Origin: CAZQKW01 sp964594075
GTDB lineage: Bacteria > Desulfobacterota > WTBG01 > CAIYCZ01
Direction of reading: 5' to 3'
Assembly (NCBI GenBank): GCA_964594075.1
Contig: CAZQKW010000045.1
Coordinates: 1-27,547, forward strand
Length of the DNA stretch: 27,547 nucleotides
Under the pieces are notes generated by a model. That model ran no database searches and was not told where the DNA came from. It saw only the letters and a list, made by a program, of their open reading frames with translations. Positions 13,158-22,115 of this stretch are shown in pieces. A program made the translations under genes and the position numbers. Within the stretch, counting starts at the first letter, position 1. Each line of letters opens with the position of its first letter.

Positions 13158-13800
13158 GCTCCTGTAAAAAAGCCTGCACCATGCGACGGGCAGAATCGTA
13201 ATTTCCCTTTTTAAGCAGAGGCAGCAGAGGCAGATTGAGCAGTTCATCCATGCATCTTTTTCTCTCGGCAGGGGAAAACGCATCTGCGGTATAAATGGCT
13301 TTACGCGCTGGCGTTAACAACGAAACATAATGCGCATATTCATCTCCAAACAGGATTTCCAGACACTCCCTGATTTTTCGCGATAACGCAGGAATTTTGC
13401 CATTGGTGGTTATCGCAATTGTTAAATCTCCCCGCCGTAAACTTGACGGAACGATAAAATCAGAATCTTCCGGCGAATCAACAATATTTACTAACGCGCC
13501 CGCTTTGTGCGCCTGATAGGCAATCATCCGATTGGTATCCCGATCATCAGTCGCTGCGACAACCAGAAATTTATCATCCACATCCTCTGGCCGAATCGCA
13601 CGTTCTACCACAGTTATAGCATGGCGTTTAATGAAATTCCGCAGACGAGGTTTTATTTCACCGGCGACAACGGTTATGCGACCTCCCGCCGCATAAAGAG
13701 TCCTCACCTTTCGCTCTGCAATATCACCTCCCCCGACGACCAGACACGGACGATCAGCGAGTCTGAGGCAGACTACATACGGGCTAATTGTCTCTGCCAT
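13144..13800 (-). CDS. sirC: Precorrin-2 dehydrogenase / sirohydrochlorin-forming protein
   Basis: NAD-dependent oxidation of precorrin-2 to sirohydrochlorin. It corresponds to the N-terminal half of CysG (Met8/SirC family), 218 residues. The Rossmann motif is CLVVGGGDIAERK (19-31); VVAATDDRDTN (80-90) and VNIVDSPEDSDFIVPSSLRRGDLTIAI (104-130) contain the conserved Asp108, which in CysG/Met8 is needed for both dehydrogenation and ferrochelation. Whether it also inserts iron for siroheme is open; cbiK in the same operon supplies cobalt insertion. AAGG lies about 9 nt before the ATG. It overlaps hemL by 17 nt. Confidence 0.92.
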   Translation of the reverse strand: MAETISPYVVCLRLADRPCLVVGGGDIAERKVRTLYAAGGRITVVAGEIKPRLRNFIKRHAITVVERAIRPEDVDDKFLVVAATDDRDTNRMIAYQAHKAGALVNIVDSPEDSDFIVPSSLRRGDLTIAITTNGKIPALSRKIRECLEILFGDEYAHYVSLLTPARKAIYTADAFSPAERKRCMDELLNLPLLPLLKKGNYDSARRMVQAFLQEHGLQ

Positions 13801-15103
13801 GATGCGACCTTGATTTTTTCTGTTTCATCATTTTAAATACCCGCCCCGCGGCTTCAACTGTTGTGTCTATATCGTGCGTGGTATGGGCGCAGGAGATAAA
13901 TGCTGATTCAAATTGCGAAGGAGGTAAATAGACCCCGTGTCTGAGCATGCCGTGAAAAAATTCTTTGAATTGGTCAATGTTGCACGTTTTGGCATCTTCA
14001 AAACATTCGGGGAGCCTGTCGTTAAAAAACACAGTGAACATCGAACCGAATGAAGCAACCTGAACAGGTATGCCATATTTTTCTGCCATTTTCTGTATTC
14101 CGGCGCAGAGCGTATTTGCCATTGTGTGAAGGCCGTTATACACATTTTTCTTTTTTAATATCTTCAACGTCGCAAGGCCTGCGGCAATAGCAACAGGATT
14201 ACCCGAAAGAGTTCCAGCCTGATACACCCCTCCCAACGGCGCAATCCGTTGCATAATGTGCCGACGTCCTCCGTAAGCACCCACCGGAAGACCGCCGCCG
14301 ATGATTTTACCCAGACACGTTATATCCGGCAGGATGTTATACAGGTTCTGAACACCACCCCATGAAACTCGAAATCCGGTTATAATTTCATCAAAAATTA
14401 ATACACTCTGGTATTTCTGTGTGATTTCCCGAAGGCCCTGCAGAAAGCCTTCTTTGGGAAGAATGACCCCCATGTTTCCCGCAATTGGTTCAACAATAAC
14501 CGCCGCAATTTCATGCCCCCTTTTTGCGAACAGTTGTTCGCACGCCGTGAGATTATTAAACGGCAATACACGTAGTTCCTGGAGATAACTGTCAGGAACC
14601 CCTTCGCAGTTTAACACATTAAGAGTAGCCGATCCCGAGCCGGCGATGGCTAACAAACCATCCGCATGACCGTGATAACAACCGGAAAATTTAACAATTT
14701 TATTCCGTCCTGTAAACGATCGGGCTAACCGTATCGCGCTCATACACGCCTCGGTCCCTGAATTTACCATGCGCACCATCTCAATAGAAGGAAATGCTTC
14801 GGTAATTAGTTCTGCCAATGCAATCTCGCCTTCGGTAGGGGCGCCGAAGCTCGTCCCTTTAGCTGCCGCTTTTTGAACTGCGTCCACCACTGCCGAGTGG
14901 GCATGTCCCAGAATAAGCGGCCCCCATGAACAAACATAATCAATATAGGTTTTGCCATCGGCATCTTTGAGATGAGCGCCATACCCGTGGCGAATAAATG
15001 GCGGATTACCGCCGACCGCATTAAACGCGCGAACCGGGCTGTTTACCCCCCCGGGAATGATACGTTGTGCCCGTTGCAATAAACTTTTTGAACGACTACC
15101 CAT
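13784..15103 (-). CDS. hemL: Glutamate-1-semialdehyde 2,1-aminomutase
   Basis: PLP/PMP enzyme that isomerises glutamate-1-semialdehyde to 5-aminolevulinate, acting directly after HemA. The 439 residues contain the family blocks RIIPGGVNSPVRAF (14-27), GPLILGHAHSAV, MVNSGTEACMSAIRLAR, FSGCYHGHADGLL, IVEPIAGNMG, LIFDEIITGFRV and the Schiff-base lysine in CLGKIIGGGLPVGAYGG (Lys266). The C-terminal FESAFISCAHTTHDID is also typical. Start ATG at 15103 has a weak Shine-Dalgarno; the next gene upstream ends 44 nt away. Confidence 0.97.
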   Translation of the reverse strand: MGSRSKSLLQRAQRIIPGGVNSPVRAFNAVGGNPPFIRHGYGAHLKDADGKTYIDYVCSWGPLILGHAHSAVVDAVQKAAAKGTSFGAPTEGEIALAELITEAFPSIEMVRMVNSGTEACMSAIRLARSFTGRNKIVKFSGCYHGHADGLLAIAGSGSATLNVLNCEGVPDSYLQELRVLPFNNLTACEQLFAKRGHEIAAVIVEPIAGNMGVILPKEGFLQGLREITQKYQSVLIFDEIITGFRVSWGGVQNLYNILPDITCLGKIIGGGLPVGAYGGRRHIMQRIAPLGGVYQAGTLSGNPVAIAAGLATLKILKKKNVYNGLHTMANTLCAGIQKMAEKYGIPVQVASFGSMFTVFFNDRLPECFEDAKTCNIDQFKEFFHGMLRHGVYLPPSQFESAFISCAHTTHDIDTTVEAAGRVFKMMKQKKSRSHHGRDN

Positions 15104-15147
15104 GACTAACCATTATTAAGCGCTTCGTTGCAGTGAAGTGCGTCCCA

Positions 15148-16656
15148 TTATAAATTCAAGTGCCGAAATATATAAGCGGTGTCCACCTGTGTTTCTATAA
15201 GTTTTGCCAGCATGTCATAATTTTGTTCTTTAAACGCGCGGTATGAGAAGCCATCCTGTACGGGCGCATGGTCAGCCGATGCAAGCCACCGGAGAAAATA
15301 TGTCCGCAAAACATCATTTTCAAATAAGCCGTGGAGATAGGTGCCCCATACTCTACCATCAGACCGCCCCATGTCCCTGCACCCAGCATAAGCATCGTTG
15401 TTGCGCAGCAGTAATACGCTGCTGCCGGGAAGAGGAAATGATCTGCCCATGTGAATTTCATATCCTTCTGCTTCGAGCGGAAATGCAATGCCGGGCAAAG
15501 TAAACCGACCGCTGAAGCGACTGGTAATTTTATGCTGCTCCATGACCGTATATATAGGAAGCAACCCAATGCCCGATACCTCACCGCCGCGATCTTCAAC
15601 GCCCAGCGGGTCTTCAATGCGCATTCCCAGCATTTGATAACCGCCACAAATACCAACAATCTTTCCCCCGCCCCTATCATATTCAAGAAGTCTTTGTATA
15701 AAACCTCTGTCGACGAGGTATTTAATGTCAAAAAAAACATTTTTACTGCCCGGCAGAATTATCGCATCATAGCGCTCAAGGCTTCGGGGGTTATTGAGAT
15801 AATCTACCTGAAATCTGGTATCTGCTTCAAGCGGGTCAAAATCAGTATAATTCGACAGGTGCGGCACATGGACGACACCAATTGAGACAGAAGACTTGTT
15901 GTCTGCCGGGGGACAGCTTGTTTTTCGGGATAACGCGACCGAATCTTCGCCCGGAATATATAAATCCTTACAATGAGGCACAATGCCCAGAACAGGTGTA
16001 TGCGTCTTATGTTCAATAAACGCTAATCCCTCTTTCAACAACGCGGAATCGCCGCGAAATTTATTAATAATAAAACCAATCAGCCGCTCGCGTTCGCGCT
16101 GCTCCAAAAGTTCTACTGTGCCCAGAATAGAAGCAAAGACGCCGCCCCGGTCAATATCGGCAACCAGTATAACACGCGCGTCAGCATATTCTGCCATCGC
16201 CATATTGACAATGTCGCTATCCTTTAGGTTTATTTCCACGGGGCTTCCCGCGCCTTCAATAAGCACACAGTCATATGCGCAGACCAGCCGGTCAAAACTT
16301 TCGGTTACGTATTTCCAAAACTGTTTTTTCTCGCGATAGTAAGTTTTTGCGTCCATTGTTCCGCGCACGACGCCCTGAACGATTACCTGGCTGCCAAACT
16401 CGGAAACCGGTTTAAGAAGAATGGGGTTCATATCCACATCTGGTTCAACGCCGGCAGCTTCTGCCTGGACTGCCTGCGCTCTGCCCATTTCTTTTCCATC
16501 TCTGGTGACATAGGAATTTAAGGCCATATTTTGTGCCTTAAATGGCGCGACTCTGATCCCGCGGTGTTTTAAAAGTCTGCAAAACCCTGCAGTCATAACA
16601 CTTTTACCGCTTTCAGATGATGTGCCGACAAACATTAATGCCTGTGCCATAGACAT
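15148..16656 (-). CDS. cobQ: Cobyric acid synthase (glutamine-hydrolysing)
   Basis: Amidates carboxylates b, d, e and g of adenosylcobyrinic a,c-diamide using glutamine and ATP (CobQ/CbiP). The P-loop-like synthetase domain starts MFVGTSSESGKSVMTAGFCRLL and KAQNMALNSYVT. The C-terminal class I glutamine amidotransferase domain has GICGGYQMLG with nucleophile Cys337 and GTYLHGLFEND with His442. The 'AQNMALNS' block separates it from CbiA, so this gene does not fill the missing a,c-diamide synthase role. Length 502 is normal. An internal ATG at 16650 is an alternative start. Confidence 0.96.
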   Translation of the reverse strand: MSMAQALMFVGTSSESGKSVMTAGFCRLLKHRGIRVAPFKAQNMALNSYVTRDGKEMGRAQAVQAEAAGVEPDVDMNPILLKPVSEFGSQVIVQGVVRGTMDAKTYYREKKQFWKYVTESFDRLVCAYDCVLIEGAGSPVEINLKDSDIVNMAMAEYADARVILVADIDRGGVFASILGTVELLEQRERERLIGFIINKFRGDSALLKEGLAFIEHKTHTPVLGIVPHCKDLYIPGEDSVALSRKTSCPPADNKSSVSIGVVHVPHLSNYTDFDPLEADTRFQVDYLNNPRSLERYDAIILPGSKNVFFDIKYLVDRGFIQRLLEYDRGGGKIVGICGGYQMLGMRIEDPLGVEDRGGEVSGIGLLPIYTVMEQHKITSRFSGRFTLPGIAFPLEAEGYEIHMGRSFPLPGSSVLLLRNNDAYAGCRDMGRSDGRVWGTYLHGLFENDVLRTYFLRWLASADHAPVQDGFSYRAFKEQNYDMLAKLIETQVDTAYIFRHLNL

Positions 16657-16683
16657 GACGCCGACGTTACAGCTCTCAACATT

Positions 16684-17202
16684 TTAAAATTCAATGCCCT
16701 TTTGCGCCTTGACACCCTTGCGGAATGGATGTTTTATTTCCTTCATTTCAGTAACAAGATCGGCAATTTCTATAATTTTCTCGGGTGCATTGCGCCCCGT
16801 TAAAATTATATGAACCTGCGCGGGCCGATTGCGTAGAAAATCAACAACTTCGTTCTCATCCAGAAGACCGTAATGCAGGACATAATTAATTTCATCAAAT
16901 ATAACCATTCCATAGGTCCCGGAACGCACTGCAGCGATGCATGCGTTCCACGCTTTCCGTGCCAGCTCACGGTCTTCATCCAACGATTCTTTTTCCCAGG
17001 TAAAGCCGCTGCCCATTTGCGCTATGTCTATTTCAGGAAATCTTTTTAATGCCTCAAGCTCCCCGTATTTCCAGCTCCCTTTTAAAAACTGAATGATGCA
17101 CACGCGCATTCCTGATCCTGCCGCGCGCAACGCCGCTCCCAGCGCCGCAGTCGTCTTACCCTTGCCATCGCCGGTATTAACAATTATCAATCCGTGATTC
17201 AT
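16684..17202 (-). CDS. btuR: Cob(I)alamin adenosyltransferase, CobA/BtuR type
   Basis: Transfers the adenosyl group of ATP to Co(I) corrinoids. The P-loop NTGDGKGKTTAALG lies near the N-terminus (9-22), followed by IIQFLKGSWKYGELEAL and the Walker B-like strand MVIFDEINYVLHYGLL with LILTGR-type ending IILTGRNAPEKIIEIADLVTEM. I start it at the ATG at 17202: this ATG overlaps the cobJ stop (ATGA) and gives the usual CobA N-terminus and 172 residues; the longer frame to 17277 lies inside cobJ. Named btuR here to avoid confusion with the SUMT cobA in the same operon. Confidence 0.94.
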   Translation of the reverse strand: MNHGLIIVNTGDGKGKTTAALGAALRAAGSGMRVCIIQFLKGSWKYGELEALKRFPEIDIAQMGSGFTWEKESLDEDRELARKAWNACIAAVRSGTYGMVIFDEINYVLHYGLLDENEVVDFLRNRPAQVHIILTGRNAPEKIIEIADLVTEMKEIKHPFRKGVKAQKGIEF

Positions 17203-17957
17203 AGCGCATATCCCCGCGACGTAATTATCCAGTTCCCGTGCCGGACAGTTTGCGAATTCCCAATAATAATCAAACAAAGCATATCTACCACGGCATCCCC
17301 CAACCGTTCCAGCGACGTCAGAGTAACACGCTGCGCGGGGCGGGATACGCTCCGGACGATCGCACAGGGCGTTTTGCCATCTCGGAATTTGCGAAAAATT
17401 TCCACCGCCATTTTAAAGGGTTCAGTGCGTTTGATGCTTTTTGGGTTATAGAGACAGGTGACAAAATCTCCTTCCGCGGCAGCATATAAACGCCGTTGAA
17501 TAACCTTCCATGGTGTTAACAAATCGCTGAGAGAGACGGCGGCAAAATCATTCATTAAAGGCGCACCAATTGCTGCTGCGGCAGCTACAAATGCCGGAAC
17601 CCCCGGCACCAATTCCACTCTAATGGTGCCCGCGCGCGGATCCTTACTAATCAGTTCAAGCAGCAATCCGCCCATTCCATAAATGCCTGAATCGCCGCTC
17701 GAAATAAGCGCAACGGTTTTCCCGGCTGTCGCTTCGTCAATCGCCTGCAGACAGCGCTGTTTTTCCCGGGTCATGCCGCTTGCGATCACGTTCTTGCCGG
17801 CAAGCAAAGGCTCGATAAGCTTAATATAGGTGGAATACCCAATTACTGTGTCGGCAACCTGAATGATCCTTTCAGCACGGCGCGTCATCTCACTTAGGTT
17901 GCCCGGACCTATACCGACAAGAAATAACCTGCCCTTTTTATTCCTGAGCCCGTTCAC
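17199..17957 (-). CDS. cobJ: Cobalt-precorrin-3 C17-methyltransferase
   Basis: SAM-dependent methyltransferase that methylates C17 and contracts the ring (CbiH in anaerobic naming). It has the tetrapyrrole methylase N-terminus LFLVGIGPGNLSEMTRRA, ADTVIGYSTYI, SGDSGIYGMGG (87-97), and the CobJ-specific PGVPAFVAAAAAIGAPLMNDFAAVSLSD and CLYNPKSIKR blocks. It starts at GTG (17957), 20 nt inside the end of the upstream cobM/cbiG gene; no ATG is available in frame near the motif. The length, 252, indicates a single-domain CbiH without the ferredoxin-like tail of CbiH60. Confidence 0.94.
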   Translation of the reverse strand: MNGLRNKKGRLFLVGIGPGNLSEMTRRAERIIQVADTVIGYSTYIKLIEPLLAGKNVIASGMTREKQRCLQAIDEATAGKTVALISSGDSGIYGMGGLLLELISKDPRAGTIRVELVPGVPAFVAAAAAIGAPLMNDFAAVSLSDLLTPWKVIQRRLYAAAEGDFVTCLYNPKSIKRTEPFKMAVEIFRKFRDGKTPCAIVRSVSRPAQRVTLTSLERLGDAVVDMLCLIIIGNSQTVRHGNWIITSRGYAL

Positions 17958-19845
17958 GGTAATTTTTTAGGAGTTGTGTAAATGGCATTCTGGCAACGGC
18001 AATCGTTATATTTTTAAATTTAACTTTTTTTAATAACAGGTCACCCCCCGGCGCGCCTAACATTGCCGCTGGTTCAGCGACACCCTGCACGCCAAAGACT
18101 CGCCGGGCATGAAATGATGGTCGGGATGGAATCGTTACGTTGTTCAGTTCGGTCGTTGTAAAAAACGTAAGCGGAATTGACCGGGCTTCAGCATAGGTCA
18201 GAAGCCCTGGTTCCTGTTTTTTTTTATCAATAGTGCACAACGAACAGACTGAAGATACCGGCAGATCAAGCTGCTTGCATACTGCGCTGATGGCTGCCTC
18301 TAATTCGCGGACGGCAATTCCTCTATTGCACCCTATGCCGATCACAATATCTTTGGGGTGCGCGAATAAAAACGCATCCCTGTTGGCCACCGGTAAATCC
18401 TTTCGGTGCGTGAATGCAACTCCCGCTTTACAGTGCGAGGAACAAAGCTTATCGGGAGAATCATAAAAAAAGAGGTGCGGCACACCCTGCAATTCGGGAA
18501 TAGTGCTCAATTCCTGCGGATACAGACCAACTGGTTTGCCCGCAATCAAGGCCGCCTGGATGGGCGTCAGTTTCCAGCGCTCAAATCCGTCAGCGGCCAA
18601 TTCCCCCACTATGAGATCAAGCGCAGGCATCTTGTTGACATCGCTTGCTGTGGTAATGACACTGTGCCCGCCGCACAGTTTGGCGAGTTTACGGGCAAGT
18701 CTGTTTGCGCCTCCCCAGTGTCCTGACAACAGGCTGATAATATGGTTACCCTGTTCATCCATAACGACAATGGCGGGGTCTTCCCATTTTGTTTTCAGGT
18801 ATGGCGCGACCATACGCACAGCAATCCCCGTCGCCATAATGCAAATGATGCTCTGGTACGTTTGAAATAACAGTCCCATCTGCTGCTCAAAATGCGTGTA
18901 GCCATAAATTCTGCCATTTTTACCAGTGGCCAGTGCAGCAGGCACAAAAAGATCAGCCTCCTTGATGGCGGAAATTATCTTTTTCCCTAATACGCAGCCG
19001 GCGGCGGTCAGCGCAATCACTGCCATTCCGGTTCGCCAGGACCCGCGCGCCGGTCTAAATCCATGCGCATATTCACCGTCATAAAGACGCGACCGTCCAC
19101 CAGTCGAATCCTTTAAAAAATTGCCAACCAGAATGATGGCCTGCCGCCGCAGCCGGGCGGTCTTAATTTGTGATACAATGCTGTCGAGAGTCCCGAATAT
19201 TACTCTTTCATCAGGCCAACTTGCCCGGTATACAACAGCAACTGGCGTCACAGACGGATAGCCTCCCTGTTTAAGTTCATTAACGGTTTCCGCGATCATT
19301 GATGTGCTTAAAAATATAGCCATGGAGGCCTGGTGCGCTGCAAGGTGTTGCAAAGATTCACGCTCGGGAACGGGGGTATTGCCTGCCCGACGCGTAATAA
19401 TCAGTGTTTGCGAACACCCCGGAAGGGTAAATTCCTTCTGTAAAGCCGCAGCGGCAGCAACAGCTGAAGTGACGCCGGGAACTACTGCGCATGGCACCTT
19501 GGCTCTTTTAAGGATATGTATCTGCTCCGCTATGGCGCCATAGATAGATGGATCGCCGCTGTGAAGCCGCGCTACTACCTGCCCCTGTCGCGCTGCACAT
19601 ATCATTTCGCGCGTTATCTCCTCCAAAGTCATGGACGCGCTGTCAAGAATGCGCGCATTTTTCTGTGCACCGCTTAACACCTGAGGGTTTACCAGCGAAC
19701 CGGCGTAAATTATCAAATCAGCGTCGGCAATGATATTCTTGCCTTTTACGGTTATGAGTTCCGGATCGCCCGGCCCTGATCCGATAAAATAGACCTTTCC
19801 GCTGGCCAATTTACTTTTTGTGCCTGATGTGCGTGTTGATGCCAT
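17938..19845 (-). CDS. cbiF-cbiG: Cobalt-precorrin-4 methyltransferase / cobalt-precorrin-5A hydrolase fusion (CobM-CbiG)
   Basis: A 635-residue fusion of two consecutive enzymes. Residues about 16-248 are the C11-methyltransferase CbiF/CobM: KVYFIGSGPGDPELITVKG, ADLIIYAGSLV, RLHSGDPSIYGAI (93-105), PGVTSAVAAAAAL and ASWPDERVIFGTL. Residues about 272-630 are CbiG, which opens the delta-lactone and releases acetaldehyde: LSGHWGGANRLA (373-384), TTASDVN, GIGCNRG (503-509) and GVQGVAEPAAMLGA (586-599). CbiG marks the anaerobic route. The two domains are joined by a short linker with no stop or frameshift. It overlaps cobJ by 20 nt and cbiET by 35 nt. Confidence 0.94.
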   Translation of the reverse strand: MASTRTSGTKSKLASGKVYFIGSGPGDPELITVKGKNIIADADLIIYAGSLVNPQVLSGAQKNARILDSASMTLEEITREMICAARQGQVVARLHSGDPSIYGAIAEQIHILKRAKVPCAVVPGVTSAVAAAAALQKEFTLPGCSQTLIITRRAGNTPVPERESLQHLAAHQASMAIFLSTSMIAETVNELKQGGYPSVTPVAVVYRASWPDERVIFGTLDSIVSQIKTARLRRQAIILVGNFLKDSTGGRSRLYDGEYAHGFRPARGSWRTGMAVIALTAAGCVLGKKIISAIKEADLFVPAALATGKNGRIYGYTHFEQQMGLLFQTYQSIICIMATGIAVRMVAPYLKTKWEDPAIVVMDEQGNHIISLLSGHWGGANRLARKLAKLCGGHSVITTASDVNKMPALDLIVGELAADGFERWKLTPIQAALIAGKPVGLYPQELSTIPELQGVPHLFFYDSPDKLCSSHCKAGVAFTHRKDLPVANRDAFLFAHPKDIVIGIGCNRGIAVRELEAAISAVCKQLDLPVSSVCSLCTIDKKKQEPGLLTYAEARSIPLTFFTTTELNNVTIPSRPSFHARRVFGVQGVAEPAAMLGAPGGDLLLKKVKFKNITIAVARMPFTQLLKNYRERAQE

Positions 19846-21052
19846 GAACGATAAACAATGGATTATCCGGCCTCAATATTTCAGGCCGGTCGTGCGGGTT
19901 CATGTAAGCCATCTGAACCAATGTCACCGAATAGTTCCACTGCCACTGCTTCAAAGACTGCACAACCTGTGTCAGTGTATCAACGGTGATACAATTAACA
20001 ACCAGATTGCCATTTTTGCCGAGACGCTTCTGTGTTTCCCGCAATATTTCAGCGAGTTTGCCTCCCGAGCCGCCAATAAAAACACCCTGGGGGTCAGGCA
20101 GTGTTTTTAATATTGCCGGGGCGCTGCCCAAGACTGGATGAACACCGGCGGTCTTGAATGTGTTTATATTTTTTTTTAACTGAGAAAAACGCCGGGGGTT
20201 TTTTTCTACCGCGTAAATATCTATCCCCGGATACAAGCATGCTGCTTCAATAGAAACTGATCCACTTCCTGCGCCAATATCCCACACCACCTGGCTGCAA
20301 TCGCACCCCAATCGCGAAAGCGCCAGAAGTCTGGCATCACGCTTGGTTATCATACTTCCGTCAAAGCAGAATGCTGACTCGGGTATCCCCAGGGGGATCA
20401 CCTGCGGGCATTTTTTGCCCTCCGCTTCTTTTTTTACGATCATAATAGCAAGCGGCGCATAGGAGTGGTGTTGAAGACGCTCCAGTTTGTCTGACGAAAT
20501 GCGCTCATCGGCTTGACCCAAGTTTTCGAACACCCAGGCTTGACACTTCTTTAAATCTTTGTTGCGCCGGAGAAGGTGCTGCGCCACCCGCGCCGGCGAA
20601 TTAATCCCGTCACAGTAAATGATTATTAACGATCTCTCCGGAGGAAGCTGGTTCAGTTGCGCACGCGATCTGCCATGCAGACTGACGAATACCGCATCTT
20701 CCCAGTTCTCCCGGATGCGCGCGCATGCCGCCTGAAAAACGGTAATATTGGGCAGAATACAGACGTTTTTTTTTCCAAAGACTTTGCACACAAGCGGCGC
20801 GACGCCAAAAAAATTAGGATCGCCCGAAGCAAGAATAACGATGCATTTACCCGGGTATTTTCCCTTAATATCACGCAGCGTTTGTTCTATGTTCCGATCA
20901 AGCACGATGCGCAGCGCGGCATGGTTCGGGAAATATGCCAGATGACGCCTCCCCCCTACCAAAACATCAGCCGCCTGTATTATCTTCATCGCGTTCGGCG
21001 TAAGATCGGCTGGGGATAATCCAATGCCGACAATATTAATTGCGTGCGTCAT
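19811..21052 (-). CDS. cbiET: Cobalt-precorrin-7 C5-methyltransferase / C15-methyltransferase (decarboxylating) fusion
   Basis: CobL-type fusion of 413 residues. The N-terminal half is CbiE (INIVGIGLSPADLTPNA, LASGDPNFFGVAP, FVSLHGR), methylating C5. The C-terminal half is CbiT: FDGSMITKRDARLLALSRL, then the SAM-binding DIGAGSGSVSIEAA (258-271) and VFIGGSGGKL, methylating C15 with decarboxylation of the acetate side chain. The ATG at 21052 is chosen; a GTG at 21067 would add five residues. It overlaps cbiD by 17 nt. The same fused order occurs in the aerobic CobL, but the neighbours here are anaerobic-pathway genes. Confidence 0.94.
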   Translation of the reverse strand: MTHAINIVGIGLSPADLTPNAMKIIQAADVLVGGRRHLAYFPNHAALRIVLDRNIEQTLRDIKGKYPGKCIVILASGDPNFFGVAPLVCKVFGKKNVCILPNITVFQAACARIRENWEDAVFVSLHGRSRAQLNQLPPERSLIIIYCDGINSPARVAQHLLRRNKDLKKCQAWVFENLGQADERISSDKLERLQHHSYAPLAIMIVKKEAEGKKCPQVIPLGIPESAFCFDGSMITKRDARLLALSRLGCDCSQVVWDIGAGSGSVSIEAACLYPGIDIYAVEKNPRRFSQLKKNINTFKTAGVHPVLGSAPAILKTLPDPQGVFIGGSGGKLAEILRETQKRLGKNGNLVVNCITVDTLTQVVQSLKQWQWNYSVTLVQMAYMNPHDRPEILRPDNPLFIVHGINTHIRHKK

Positions 21053-22115
21053 AATATAATAAACCACCCATATAAGAAAGAAGGATGACTTCTATTTTTG
21101 CGGCATAATTGCTGACAGCCTGCGCTTGTTCCACAACCTTTTGGGTCAGCACGGGAAGCACCTGCTGCAGGCAATCATCAGGCAGAAGAGAGAAGGCGTG
21201 CCGCACCGTATGCGCCCGGGCAAGTGTCTCCCTAACCGGTGACGCACAGCCAGCGCCACCGGCAATTTGCGCAAGATAATTAAGATCAATCAGTGACCTG
21301 CGGTAATGGGTGCAGCCTGCGCCGGCGGCAATTTTAAGCAATTTGCCGGGAAATCCGGTAATAATTATGTTCTTGATATTACGCTTGACCGCTTCACGAA
21401 CCGCGCATTCAAAATAATCTGCCATAAGAACAAAGGCTTCTTCAGGAATATCAGGCAGCACATGCCGGGCCTCTTTTTCGCTTGCTCTGCCAGTGCACAA
21501 CACCACACAACCAATATCCATTGCCTTAACCACATCAAGGGCGCACTGGATGGATTCCTGATACGCATCAGTTGAATAGGGGATGACCAGTCCCGTAGTG
21601 CCGAGAATGGATAGACCGCCTATGATCCCAAGCCGTTCATTCAAGGTTTTGCGTGCCAGGCGCTCCCCGTCGGGTACACTGATAATCACCTCAACACCCT
21701 CGGGCGACGGCATTGCGCTCAACATGTTTGCGCGTATCATCTGCTCGGGCACTGGATTTATGGCCGGTTTTCCCGGAGGCACCGCAAGCCCGGGGCGCGT
21801 CACGATGCCAACGCCGGCGCCACCTAAAATGGTTATGCCTGGTGTTGTAACTGACTTCACCAGTGCGCGGATCAGCGCGCCATTGGTAACATCCGGATCG
21901 TCGCCAGCATCCTTTACGATCTCGCAAAGCGCCGCACTACCCATCCGTTTACCATCATGAACCGGCAGGACCGCCTGTCCGCCGTCAGGCAAGTTAACCG
22001 CAACCATCTCGGGAAAATCTCCGCAGAGCATACGTGCACCACCTTTTGCCGCAGCAGCAGCACACGTCCCCGTTGTGTATCCAGTTTTAAGTTTATGCCG
22101 ATTCTTACGATTCAC
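21036..22115 (-). CDS. cbiD: Cobalt-precorrin-5B C1-methyltransferase
   Basis: SAM-dependent C1 methyltransferase specific to the anaerobic pathway; 359 residues. The N-terminus KLKTGYTTGTCAAAAAKGG (9-27) is diagnostic, followed by VKDAGDDPDVTNGALI, GAGVGIVTRPGL, the glycine-rich TGLVIPYSTDAY and IIITGFPGKLLKIAAG. It starts at GTG (22115), overlapping the cbiL stop by 11 nt; no ATG is available between that point and the conserved N-terminus. Together with CbiG it is the best evidence that corrin synthesis here is oxygen-independent. Confidence 0.96.
   Translation of the reverse strand: MNRKNRHKLKTGYTTGTCAAAAAKGGARMLCGDFPEMVAVNLPDGGQAVLPVHDGKRMGSAALCEIVKDAGDDPDVTNGALIRALVKSVTTPGITILGGAGVGIVTRPGLAVPPGKPAINPVPEQMIRANMLSAMPSPEGVEVIISVPDGERLARKTLNERLGIIGGLSILGTTGLVIPYSTDAYQESIQCALDVVKAMDIGCVVLCTGRASEKEARHVLPDIPEEAFVLMADYFECAVREAVKRNIKNIIITGFPGKLLKIAAGAGCTHYRRSLIDLNYLAQIAGGAGCASPVRETLARAHTVRHAFSLLPDDCLQQVLPVLTQKVVEQAQAVSNYAAKIEVILLSYMGGLLYYDARN

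Noticed and set aside
13158..13283. Longer hemC reading frame upstream of 13157
   Set aside because: The extra 42 residues are Cys-rich, unlike any HemC, and would overlap sirC by 140 nt; the ATG at 13157 has a Shine-Dalgarno and the family N-terminus.
15195..15740. 181-codon minus-strand frame overlapping cobQ
   Set aside because: It is an alternative frame of cobQ, whose own frame has all family motifs, including the amidotransferase Cys and His.
17203..17277. Longer btuR frame starting at 17277
   Set aside because: The extra 25 residues overlap cobJ and do not fit the CobA/BtuR N-terminus; the ATGA junction at 17199-17202 explains the real start.
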